Part shown: in pieces, positions 1 to 7,707 of the stretch | Position numbering within the stretch: position 1 is the first letter of the stretch | How the letters are laid out: each line of letters starts with the position of its first letter | From: an uncultured Eubacteriales bacterium | GTDB taxonomy: Bacteria; Bacillota; Clostridia; Christensenellales; UMGS416 | DNA: 9,378 nucleotides | Assembly (NCBI GenBank): GCA_900542005.1 | Contig: UQLW01000060.1 | Coordinates: forward strand, 1-9,378 | Direction of reading: 5' to 3' | Program-made: the position numbers and the translations under genes | Notes under the pieces: model-generated | Seen by the model: the letters and a program-made list of their open reading frames with translations, nothing else | Databases searched by the model: none | Told to the model about the DNA's origin: nothing

Positions 1-2314
<2,314 letters not shown>

Positions 2315-2351
2315 GTAAGGTTCCTCCTTCAAGGTTTTGATCGGGAAACTG

Positions 2352-2369
2352 AAAAGCCCGTCGGGGCTT
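2352..2369 (-). terminator. Short hairpin with T-run in the ppdK leader (possible attenuator)
   Basis: Read on the minus strand, AAGCCC and GGGCTT form a 6-bp stem around a 4-nt loop, running into TTTTC. It lies downstream of the ppdK promoter and about 40 nt before the start codon, so if it works as a terminator it would attenuate ppdK rather than end recO. The U-tract is short and partly inside the stem, so its function is uncertain. Confidence 0.35.
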
Positions 2370-2407
2370 GTCCACAGGTTTGCGGGGCGCTTTGACACGC
2401 CAAGGAA

Positions 2408-2427
2408 GCCGGGGCCAGGGCCCCAGC
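2408..2427 (-). other. GC-rich hairpin at the 5' end of the ppdK transcript
   Basis: GGGGCC and GGCCCC face each other around a 2-nt centre, and the stem can be extended to about 9 pairs including one G-U. It sits at the predicted first nucleotides of the ppdK mRNA. It may protect the 5' end, or pair alternatively with the GCGCCCC stretch further down the leader. No T-run follows it, so it is not a terminator by itself. Confidence 0.4.
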
Positions 2428-2433
2428 GCCCCT

Positions 2434-2462
2434 ATTATATACGATTCACCGGCCCTTCGCAA
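2434..2462 (-). promoter_or_regulatory. ppdK promoter (TTGCGA-N17-TATAAT)
   Basis: On the minus strand the -35 box TTGCGA (2457-2462) is followed by exactly 17 nt and a perfect TATAAT (2434-2439). This is a strong SigA/sigma-70-type promoter lying between recO and ppdK. The start of transcription should be near 2427, giving a leader of about 110 nt before the ppdK ATG. Confidence 0.8.
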
Positions 2463-2473
2463 GGTTTGAGCAG

Positions 2474-2494
2474 AAAAAATCCCATAAAACGGGA
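2474..2494 (-). terminator. Weak terminator-like hairpin after recO
   Basis: Immediately after the recO stop codon the minus strand has TCCC, a 7-nt loop, GGGA and then six T residues. The core stem has only 4 pairs, although flanking AGCAG and CTGCT could add an outer helix. It may end recO transcription just before the ppdK promoter, but the stem is weak. Confidence 0.35.
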
Positions 2495-2505
2495 GCGCCC
2501 TGCTG

Positions 2506-3279
2506 TTATTTTTTACCGGGAGGCTGAATTTTAAACCGGGCCAACCGCTTGGCAAACTCCGGCGAGGCAAAATGCCGGTTGAGATGATAATCCATATAGC
2601 GCGCCCACAGCGCGGAAGCCGCCTCCCGCTGCCTTGGGGGGATGGCCAGCACATGCAGGCGGGCCACGTCGAAATCCGCCACATGGGACAGCGTTTTCAT
2701 GACGCCCGGAGGCACCGGCTCCAGGCCGGCCTGCCGGGCGCAGCCGGTGCAGACCGCGCCGCCGTCGGACGGCGAAAAGCCCGGCCTGTCGCCCAGCGCT
2801 CCGCCGCAGAGGGCGCAGCGCTTCAGCTCGGGCGCATAGCCGGCCAGGGCCATGGCCCTGGCCTGAAAGTGCATCCCCACCTTGAAGGGCTCCTCCCCGT
2901 CATGGCAGAGGCTGCCGAGGCTGCGCACAAAGAGGGAAAACAGCTCCGGCAGCGGGTCGCCCTCCGGGGCCAGCGCCAGCACGAGCTCGGTCATCTCCGT
3001 GGCGCAGGCCAGATGGTCCAAATCCTCTCTAAGCCCATAGAAGCTATCGACCAGGGAAGCGCTGGTCACCGTAAGCCCCCCGCTCCGGCCGGTGTGGAGG
3101 CCGAAGGCTGCGAAGGAAAACACCTCCGCCGCCGTGCGCAGCGGCGATTTAAGCCGCCGCGCCCCCCGGGCCGCGGCTGAGATCAGCCCCTCTTCCAGGG
3201 TAAAGAGGGTCAGCATCCGGCTGCTCTCGGAAAAATTGGCGTAGCGAACCACCACGCCGTGTACCGTCCTGTCCCCCAT
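2506..3279 (-). CDS. recO: DNA repair protein RecO
   Basis: RecO works with RecF and RecR in the RecFOR pathway, binding single-stranded DNA and SSB and helping RecA load at gaps. The 257-residue product is of normal length. Residues 1-80 fit the N-terminal OB fold (the start TVHGVVVRYANFSESSRMLT is typical, as is GLISAAARGARR). A helical domain follows, containing the zinc site C155-x2-C158 and C177-x2-C180. The ATG at 3277-3279 is preceded by AAAGGAGG at good spacing. It is transcribed divergently from the Rsm22-family gene and ends about 190 bp before ppdK, with a separate ppdK promoter in between, so recO and ppdK are probably separate units. Recognition rests on the N-terminal signature plus the cysteine pattern. 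Confidence 0.93.
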   Translation of the reverse strand: MGDRTVHGVVVRYANFSESSRMLTLFTLEEGLISAAARGARRLKSPLRTAAEVFSFAAFGLHTGRSGGLTVTSASLVDSFYGLREDLDHLACATEMTELVLALAPEGDPLPELFSLFVRSLGSLCHDGEEPFKVGMHFQARAMALAGYAPELKRCALCGGALGDRPGFSPSDGGAVCTGCARQAGLEPVPPGVMKTLSHVADFDVARLHVLAIPPRQREAASALWARYMDYHLNRHFASPEFAKRLARFKIQPPGKK

Positions 3280-3313
3280 GGGCCGCCTCCTTTCCGCGCT
3301 TTCAGCCTATAGG

Positions 3314-3322
3314 ATTTTATCA
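3314..3322 (-). promoter_or_regulatory. Putative extended -10 promoter of recO
   Basis: The minus strand reads TGATAAAAT, an extended -10 element with hexamer TAAAAT at 3314-3319. Its start point near 3307 would give a leader of just under 30 nt containing the recO Shine-Dalgarno sequence. The -35 match 17 nt upstream (TTTCAA) is poor, which is tolerable for an extended -10 promoter. Confidence 0.45.
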
Positions 3323-3336
3323 TACCGCAATGCGGC

Positions 3337-3365
3337 TTGAAAGTCACGCCCGGATGCATTACCAT
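3337..3365 (+). promoter_or_regulatory. Possible promoter of the Rsm22-family gene
   Basis: TTGAAA (3337-3342) is followed by 17 nt and TACCAT (3360-3365). Transcription would begin near 3371, right at the AAAGGAG Shine-Dalgarno sequence. That gives a very short leader and leaves the upstream ATG codons untranscribed, which agrees with the TTG start chosen for this gene. The -10 match is only moderate. Confidence 0.3.
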
Positions 3366-3370
3366 ACAGA

Positions 3371-3377
3371 AAAGGAG
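3371..3377 (+). promoter_or_regulatory. Ribosome binding site that decides the TTG start
   Basis: AAAGGAG followed 9 nt later by TTG (3387-3389). It is the only convincing Shine-Dalgarno sequence near the 5' end of this reading frame, so it favours the TTG over both upstream ATG codons. Confidence 0.65.
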
Positions 3378-3386
3378 TTGATCGCT

Positions 3387-4322
3387 TTGCTACCGGAACC
3401 GCTCTCCCATGCGCTGGATTCCCTGCTTGCGGCCTGCGATGGCCGCGCGCTGTCCCAGGAGGGCCGGGCGCTCTCGCTTCGATACCGCCAGGCCCCGCGG
3501 CAGGGCGCGCCTCTGGTGGGCGCCGGGGCGCTGGCCTATGCCGCCGCCCGGATGCCCGCCACCTATGAGGCGGTATCCTTCGCCCTGTCCTGCCTGCCCC
3601 CCATCCCTGTGCGTTCGGTGATCGACGCCGGTGCCGGGCCCGGTACGGCCGCCTGGGCTGCCGCCGTCCGCTGGCCTGCGCTTGAAAGCCTCCGCCTGTG
3701 GGAGCGGGATGCCGGCATGGCCGCCTTGGGGCGCGCCCTGGGAACGCCCGGCGTCTATGAAGCACTGGATCTTTCCGGCCGGCTCCCCGGGGAGGCCGAT
3801 CTTGTCATCATGGCCTATGCGCTCAATGAATTTGGCCCCGAGGCCGCGATGGAGCTGATCCCGCGGCTTTGGGCCTGCGCGCGCTCGGCTCTGGTGCTGG
3901 TGGATCCCGGCACGCCCGAGGCCTTCCGGCGGATGCTGGACGTCCGCCGCCAGCTCCTCTCCCTGGGCGCGCATGTGGCCGCGCCCTGCCCCCATCCGTC
4001 AGCCTGCCCGCTGCCCGAAGGGGATTGGTGCCACTTTGCCCGCCGTGTCCCCCGCAGCCGGCTGCACCGCGAAATAAAGGGTGGCGAACGGGGCTTTGAG
4101 GATGAAAAGTTCACCTTTATGATCTTCACCCGCACCCCCGTACCCGGCCCCTGCCGCATCCTGCGCCGCCCGGAGTATCATAAGGGCTTTGTACGCCTTG
4201 CCCTGTGCACCCCCCAGGGCCTTGTCCACAAAACCGTTACCCGTTCCGAAAAAGCCGCTTACCGGCGGGCCCGGGACGCCGCCTGGGGCGAGGGTTGGCC
4301 GGATACCCCTAGCGGCCTATAG
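3387..4322 (+). CDS. Rsm22/METTL17-family small-ribosomal-subunit methyltransferase-like protein
   Basis: Members of this family (mitochondrial Rsm22/METTL17 and bacterial relatives) have a Rossmann methyltransferase fold and associate with the small ribosomal subunit; the bacterial role is little known. With the TTG at 3387 as start the product is 311 residues. VIDAGAGPG (78-86) is the SAM-binding loop. The cysteine region has C201, C207 and C215 (C-x5-C-x7-C, ending in WCHFARR), and C274 lies further on. This agrees with the four iron-sulfur ligands I recall for METTL17. The conserved stretch FEDEKFTFMIFTR follows the WCHF motif. TTG 3387 is preferred because AAAGGAG (3371-3377) lies 9 nt upstream. 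ATG codons at 3330 and 3354 extend the frame by 19 and 11 residues but have no good binding site. Catalytic activity is not assured, because several family members seem to act structurally. It converges on the 4380-5279 gene; I see no clear terminator in the 57-bp gap. Confidence 0.85.
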   Translation: MLPEPLSHALDSLLAACDGRALSQEGRALSLRYRQAPRQGAPLVGAGALAYAAARMPATYEAVSFALSCLPPIPVRSVIDAGAGPGTAAWAAAVRWPALESLRLWERDAGMAALGRALGTPGVYEALDLSGRLPGEADLVIMAYALNEFGPEAAMELIPRLWACARSALVLVDPGTPEAFRRMLDVRRQLLSLGAHVAAPCPHPSACPLPEGDWCHFARRVPRSRLHREIKGGERGFEDEKFTFMIFTRTPVPGPCRILRRPEYHKGFVRLALCTPQGLVHKTVTRSEKAAYRRARDAAWGEGWPDTPSGL

Positions 4323-4379
4323 CCCCAGCCTCCCAGCTTCTGAAATACCTTTTGCATCTTTATGGTTCGTTCCTTTCAT

Positions 4380-5279
4380 TTAATCTAGCAGGTGTTGTCT
4401 GTACGGCGCATACGGGTGCGTATCCAGGTAGTCCTGCAGCGCGGAAGAGAAGGTTTCCATGGTCCAGTCCTCCGTCGTGCCGCACCCGTCAACCATCCCG
4501 CCGTAGTTCTCAAACAGCTCAGGGATCGTCAAATAACGGCCAAAACCTGTAAAGTCCGCTTTCCCTTGTTCGACAGGCATCCTGTATAAGTACTCATATA
4601 TACCCGCATAGTAATCCACCCATAGGGCAAGACGGTCAAGCCCTCCTCCTTCACCCCCGATAGGCGCCAAGCAGTGAATGAAACGCTGCCCACGGTAAAA
4701 GGGCTCCCATTCATACGGTTCAAGATACTCATGCACCATAAGATTTTGTGTTGGATAGCGCGGAGAAGCATACAGGAGCACTGTGATCCGGTCGCCCGGC
4801 TCCAGGGAACACAATTCCGGCCGCTTCGCCAGGATGTCGATCACCCCGCAGTCCGCCAATGTAAACTTCAAGGTACTCCCATATCTTTCTATCCATGTAA
4901 CCTCCACATAATCGACGATTTCCAGCATCGCGCCGGCATAGATACTGCTCAAGCGTGCGTTCATGGTCTTTAACGTCTCTACATCAAGCCAATTGGTGGT
5001 ACCCGCATAGTATAGCATTGGATACGAGAAATCATTGTATTGGCTCAAATCCTCATACCCGTACCGCGCTTGGACTTTATCTCCCTTTGTCTGTAATACG
5101 TCTCCCGGCCTGGGCAACAGGGGCGACCGCCACCGGGTGTGTTCGTACATATAAAGCCTCACTGTCGGATCGAATACCAGTATCCCCGCCAGCACCGCCG
5201 CTGCCAGCGCGACCGCCCATCTTCGCCTCTGCCAAAGCCACCGGCCAAGGCTGCTCAGCTTGGAATGCGCTTTTCTCAT
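4380..5279 (-). CDS. Unrecognised membrane-anchored protein, low GC
   Basis: I do not recognise the family. From the ATG at 5277-5279 the product has 299 residues. A basic N-terminus (MRKAHSK, then QRRRW) precedes one hydrophobic segment at about residues 21-36, with no lipobox. This suggests a single-pass, N-in/C-out protein with some 260 residues outside the membrane. The external part is rich in Tyr, Trp and acidic residues. Around its middle, EVTWIERYGSTLKF followed later by EPGDRITVLLYASPRY looks like alternating beta strands. The tail is acidic and aromatic. An ATG at 5321 would add 14 residues; the 5279 start is preferred because GGGGGAG lies 8 nt upstream and the tract then starts like a normal membrane anchor. 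The DNA is visibly AT-richer than its neighbours, hinting at acquisition or relaxed selection. It is a single-gene unit between a terminator and a convergent gene. Confidence 0.7.
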   Translation of the reverse strand: MRKAHSKLSSLGRWLWQRRRWAVALAAAVLAGILVFDPTVRLYMYEHTRWRSPLLPRPGDVLQTKGDKVQARYGYEDLSQYNDFSYPMLYYAGTTNWLDVETLKTMNARLSSIYAGAMLEIVDYVEVTWIERYGSTLKFTLADCGVIDILAKRPELCSLEPGDRITVLLYASPRYPTQNLMVHEYLEPYEWEPFYRGQRFIHCLAPIGGEGGGLDRLALWVDYYAGIYEYLYRMPVEQGKADFTGFGRYLTIPELFENYGGMVDGCGTTEDWTMETFSSALQDYLDTHPYAPYRQHLLD

Positions 5280-5435
5280 AGCCGTCTCCCCCTTTATGGA
5301 ATCTGCCCAATATCGATCCATTCCTTACCCTCATTCTTCCATGCAGCCTCCTGTAAGTCCATCATATTTCGATAACATTTTGCAGATATTTCTGCTTGAT
5401 TTATTACATTTGTGTTAACCGCCTGTACTCCAGCG
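5280..5435 (-). promoter_or_regulatory. AT-rich upstream region with dyad and -10-like box
   Basis: This gap must hold the promoter of the 4380-5279 gene, since a terminator lies on its far side. On the minus strand there is TATGAT (5361-5366), a good -10 match without a convincing -35. Just upstream is the dyad GCAGA-N4-TCTGC (5382-5395), placed where a regulator could block RNA polymerase. A strong AGGAGG (5347-5352) precedes a three-codon frame (ATG GAA GAA TGA, 5331-5342) rather than the main gene. Confidence 0.3.
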
Positions 5436-5476
5436 AAAAAGCAGCCCCGCCGGCAGACTGAACTGCCGGCGGGGCT
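5436..5476 (-). terminator. Strong terminator after padR
   Basis: Two perfectly complementary 14-nt arms (5443-5456 and 5463-5476; AGCCCCGCCGGCAG on the plus strand) flank a 6-nt loop. On the minus strand the stem is followed by GC and five T residues, ending the HAAS/RDD-padR operon about 45 bp after the padR stop. The plus-strand tail (TTATGGTTTT) is weaker. Confidence 0.85.
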
Positions 5477-5521
5477 TTATGGTTTTCCCTTTCCTGGATC
5501 TGATATCTGCGCCCAGGCGCC

Positions 5522-5833
5522 TTATACGCCCAGGCGGTTGAGCCGCTCCTGCATCTCATGCCAGGACCGGCGCAGCTGCTCGAGATAAGCGGCCCCGGCG
5601 GGCGTAATGGCATAATACTTCCGGGTGGGGCCGCCGGAGGGCTCGTCCCTCAGCTCCGTGCTGGCATATCCATCGGCAGCCAGTCGCCGGAGCACAGTAT
5701 AGATGGAGCCATCATAAACGTCGGGAAACACAGCCCGTACCTCGCCCATGATCTCGTATCCATACCGCGCTTCCCGGCGGATGGCAAAGAGGATGCACAG
5801 GGGCAGCACGCCCTTTTTCAGCTGCGCATCCAT
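5522..5833 (-). CDS. PadR-family transcriptional regulator
   Basis: A 103-residue winged-helix DNA-binding protein, the usual length for the short PadR subfamily, which acts as a dimer and generally represses a neighbouring membrane or efflux gene. Seen in the sequence: LKKGVLPLCILFAI, YGYEI (24-28), the recognition-helix region GSIYTVLRRL (42-51), and the wing GPTRKYYAITPAG (68-80), followed by a C-terminal dimerisation helix rich in Leu and Arg. AGGAGG lies 5 nt before the ATG. It begins 2 nt after the stop of the HAAS/RDD gene, so the two are translated from one transcript. The partner gene comes first here, whereas PadR usually precedes its HAAS-domain partner. It probably binds the inverted repeat in the operon promoter (inference). 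Confidence 0.92.
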   Translation of the reverse strand: MDAQLKKGVLPLCILFAIRREARYGYEIMGEVRAVFPDVYDGSIYTVLRRLAADGYASTELRDEPSGGPTRKYYAITPAGAAYLEQLRRSWHEMQERLNRLGV

Positions 5834-5835
5834 GC

Positions 5836-6726
5836 CTACCTCCTGGCCCGGCGCGGTACGCGGATGACCACCGTACCCGCCGCCCGGTCATGGAGCCCTT
5901 GGCCTGATCCGGCCATGCACAGCGAAATGAGGTTCACAATGCCCCCGGAAAGGCAGCCTGCCCCACACAGGATCACCGTATCCCGCAACAGGCAGCGTCC
6001 AAGGCTGGGACGTTCCCCGTCGCGCCCGGCCACGCGGATCCCCAGCGCCCAGCGGCCCAGGGTATAGCCCCCTGCCAGCCCGGAAACAAGGCCGGTGAAA
6101 AGGCCCGAAATTCCCAGCGCCATAAATCCGGCCATCAGCCACAGGCCGGCCAGCGCCCACGGCGTCACGCCCCCTGCAAGCGTCAAGGGGCGCACCTCGG
6201 TGGTCACGTTGATGTCCTCGCGGGTCAAATCCCGCTGCGCCAGCGCTGCCTCCGCCTCCGCCATATCGGGATACCGCTGCTGGAAGATGATCTCCCCGTC
6301 CACCGTTAGGGTCATGCCCACCATCTGGCCGTCCTTGTCATATTCCAGCTTCTGCTCCACGGCCGGGCCGCTCTCCCAGGGCGCGTCCGCGCCTCCGGTA
6401 AGCGTGGTGCTGCCCGTAACCGCTAGCCCCCGGAACAGCAGCAGCCCTGCCAGCGCCGCCAGGACAACCGGCAGCGTATCCAGGGCATAGGCCGCCAGCC
6501 TGCGCCCCAGGGAGGCCCGCTCCATCTGCCGGGGCGCTCCGGCCAGCTCCTGGGCTAAGGCCTCCGGGTCGCCCATCCGCGCCACCGCCTCTTGCTCCGT
6601 CATCCCCTGCGCCATAGCGTCGGCCATCAGCTCCTTCTGATCCCGAAGCACGTCGGCCGTTTCCTCCGGCCCCAGCCGCTGCTCCAGGGCCGCCTCCAGC
6701 CGCCGCAGGTATTCGCTCTGCTTCAT
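5836..6726 (-). CDS. HAAS-domain and RDD-domain membrane protein
   Basis: A 296-residue integral membrane protein. Residues 1-65 form an HAAS/DUF1700-type helical domain (MKQSEYLRRLEAALE, then a QGMTEQEAVARMGDPEALAQEL repeat-like helix pair), which is typical of partners of PadR regulators. The remainder fits an RDD domain: RRLAAYALDTL (75-85) with Arg and Asp at the start of the first membrane segment, a second hydrophobic block at about 188-218, GYTLGRWALGIRV (220-232), R248-D249, and LHDRAAGTVVIRV (278-290). Between the membrane parts is a polar stretch of about 85 residues (roughly 103-187), larger than in minimal RDD proteins and probably extracytoplasmic. A TTG at 6738 would extend the frame by 4 codons, but GGAGG 5 nt before the ATG at 6724-6726 fixes the start. 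RDD proteins are often suspected transporters; the substrate here is unknown. Confidence 0.82.
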   Translation of the reverse strand: MKQSEYLRRLEAALEQRLGPEETADVLRDQKELMADAMAQGMTEQEAVARMGDPEALAQELAGAPRQMERASLGRRLAAYALDTLPVVLAALAGLLLFRGLAVTGSTTLTGGADAPWESGPAVEQKLEYDKDGQMVGMTLTVDGEIIFQQRYPDMAEAEAALAQRDLTREDINVTTEVRPLTLAGGVTPWALAGLWLMAGFMALGISGLFTGLVSGLAGGYTLGRWALGIRVAGRDGERPSLGRCLLRDTVILCGAGCLSGGIVNLISLCMAGSGQGLHDRAAGTVVIRVPRRARR

Positions 6727-6770
6727 GTACGCCTCCAACTATTGTTTATTGATGACTAGTTACGGACAGC

Positions 6771-6799
6771 AGTATAGCACACTATTATTCCATGCGCAA
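6771..6799 (-). promoter_or_regulatory. Promoter of the HAAS/RDD-padR operon (TTGCGC-N17-TATACT)
   Basis: On the minus strand TTGCGC (6794-6799) is followed by exactly 17 nt and TATACT (6771-6776). The predicted start is near 6764, about 40 nt before the ATG of the HAAS/RDD gene. It lies directly downstream of the methyltransferase terminator, so the operon is transcribed independently. Confidence 0.75.
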
Positions 6800-6804
6800 T
6801 AGTG
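6780..6804. promoter_or_regulatory. Perfect inverted repeat in promoter: candidate PadR operator
   Basis: CACTATT-N11-AATAGTG (arms 6780-6786 and 6798-6804) overlaps the -35 box and most of the spacer of the operon promoter. A dimeric regulator bound here would exclude RNA polymerase. The operon encodes a PadR protein and this family is commonly autoregulated, so PadR is the natural candidate. The sequence is not one of the operator consensus motifs I know well, so the pairing is inference. Confidence 0.5.
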
Positions 6805-6810
6805 ACGCAC

Positions 6811-6848
6811 AAAAAAGCGCGCAGCCCTCCCTCCGGCCTTGCGCGCGC
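6811..6848 (-). terminator. Terminator after the methyltransferase gene
   Basis: On the minus strand a GCGCGC arm (6841-6846), an 18-nt interior that can pair partly (GCC with GGC), and a second GCGCGC arm (6817-6822) run directly into six T residues (6811-6816). It closes the ABC-F/methyltransferase unit about 12 bp after the last stop codon. Confidence 0.75.
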
Positions 6849-6860
6849 CGTACTTCCAGT

Positions 6861-7595
6861 CTACAGCCGTTTGGCCGCCAGGATCAGCATCATGGGACGG
6901 CGGAGCTCATCGGCCATGCCCGCGACCTCCGAGAGCATCTGCTCCGTGGGCTGGGGCTCCGCCAGGCCCGTCAGGGCAAATCCGGCCTCCATCAGCGGCT
7001 TTACATAGCCCGTCAGGGTCCGATGGTATTTGGTCATCCTTTCGCCCAGGAACACCGCCTGCCGCTCCCCTTCCAGGAAATACCGGTCCACCGGCCAGTG
7101 CAGCGCCTGGCCCGCGCTGTCCCGGTACCAGTCCTGGTTGCCATAGGCGGTAAAGACCGGATGCTCCACAGAGAAAACAAAATCGCCGCCGCTTTTCAGG
7201 CATGCTGCCACGCGCCGGAGCACGCCGGCATAATCCGCCACATAATGCAGCGCCAGGGAGCTGATCGCCACGTCGAAACTCTCCCGGGGAAAGTCGATAT
7301 CCTCCATCGCCATCCGAAGATAGCGGCAGCGCTCCGACGTGGTTCTGCGGGCCGCCTCCTCCAGCATCCGTTGCGATAGGTCCACCCCTACCGCCTCCGC
7401 CGCGCCCTGCTCCAGGGCATACCGGCAATGCCATCCATAGCCGCAGCCCAAATCCAACACCCGCTTGCCGGCCAGCGCCGGCAGCATCATCTTGAGCGTC
7501 GGCCACTCGCCCGCGCCGGCCAGGCCCTTCCTGGACCGGTCCATCCGGCTGTATTGCGTAAAAAACCTGGGGTTGTCGTAGGGGTTCTCCTTCAT
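6861..7595 (-). CDS. Class I SAM-dependent methyltransferase
   Basis: A 244-residue cytoplasmic methyltransferase with a Rossmann fold of the Methyltransf_11 type. Motif I is VLDLGCGYG (46-54), the acidic residue ending strand 2 is D72 in VGVDLS, and FDVAISSLALHYV (108-120) is the motif IV region. The N-terminal YDNPRFFTQYSRM and the GAGEW stretch are typical of a common clostridial group whose substrate is unknown; small-molecule methylation is more likely than rRNA or DNA, since no nucleic-acid-binding extension is visible. The ATG at 7593-7595 has AAGGAG 8 nt upstream. It follows the ABC-F gene after 112 bp with no clear promoter, so co-transcription is likely, although the spacer is rich in hairpins. 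It is closed by its own terminator. Confidence 0.88.
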   Translation of the reverse strand: MKENPYDNPRFFTQYSRMDRSRKGLAGAGEWPTLKMMLPALAGKRVLDLGCGYGWHCRYALEQGAAEAVGVDLSQRMLEEAARRTTSERCRYLRMAMEDIDFPRESFDVAISSLALHYVADYAGVLRRVAACLKSGGDFVFSVEHPVFTAYGNQDWYRDSAGQALHWPVDRYFLEGERQAVFLGERMTKYHRTLTGYVKPLMEAGFALTGLAEPQPTEQMLSEVAGMADELRRPMMLILAAKRL

Positions 7596-7618
7596 ATCCT
7601 ATACTCCTTTCGTTTTAC

Positions 7619-7695
7619 CTGCCGTCCCGACCCATACCGCTATCGTCAACGGTTGACCGGCTTAGGACCTCCGTCTTGGGTAGGTCCCCCGGCAG
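7619..7695 (-). other. Inverted-repeat-rich spacer between ABC-F and methyltransferase genes
   Basis: Three nested or adjacent pairings are visible: an outer CTGCCG/CGGCAG (7619-7624 with 7690-7695), GGACCT/AGGTCC (7665-7670 with 7682-7687), and a near-symmetric GTCAAC-G-GTTGAC (7645-7657). Together they can form a closed multi-branch RNA just before the methyltransferase Shine-Dalgarno sequence. There is no T-run, so it is not a simple terminator. I do not recognise it as a known riboswitch. A TTGACG at 7651-7656 resembles a -35 box but has no -10 partner at the right distance. Confidence 0.4.
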
Positions 7696-7707
7696 CCCGT
7701 CACCCGT

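Noticed and set aside
3390..3995. 201-codon minus-strand frame opposite the Rsm22-family gene
   Set aside because: Low-complexity Gly/Arg/Ala product with no ribosome binding site; the plus-strand frame carries recognisable motifs.
5077..5334. 85-codon minus-strand frame overlapping the start of the unrecognised membrane gene
   Set aside because: Gly/Arg/Ala-rich shadow overlapping the N-terminus of the 4380-5279 frame, which has the membrane anchor and a better-spaced Shine-Dalgarno sequence.
5443..5476. Inverted repeat as a mobile-element end
   Set aside because: It is a single hairpin with a T-run placed just after padR, with no transposase or target duplication; a terminator explains it fully.
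6727..6738. TTG at 6738 as start of the HAAS/RDD gene
   Set aside because: The GGAGG ribosome binding site lies inside this 4-codon extension and points to the ATG at 6724-6726.
6907..7506. 199-codon minus-strand frame overlapping the methyltransferase
   Set aside because: Same strand, wrong frame; the 6861-7595 frame holds the SAM-binding motifs and the ribosome binding site.
7619..7695. tRNA or known riboswitch in the ABC-F/methyltransferase spacer
   Set aside because: No T-loop GTTCRA signature, no CCA-end acceptor stem, and no conserved core of a riboswitch class that I recognise; kept only as an unnamed structured spacer.
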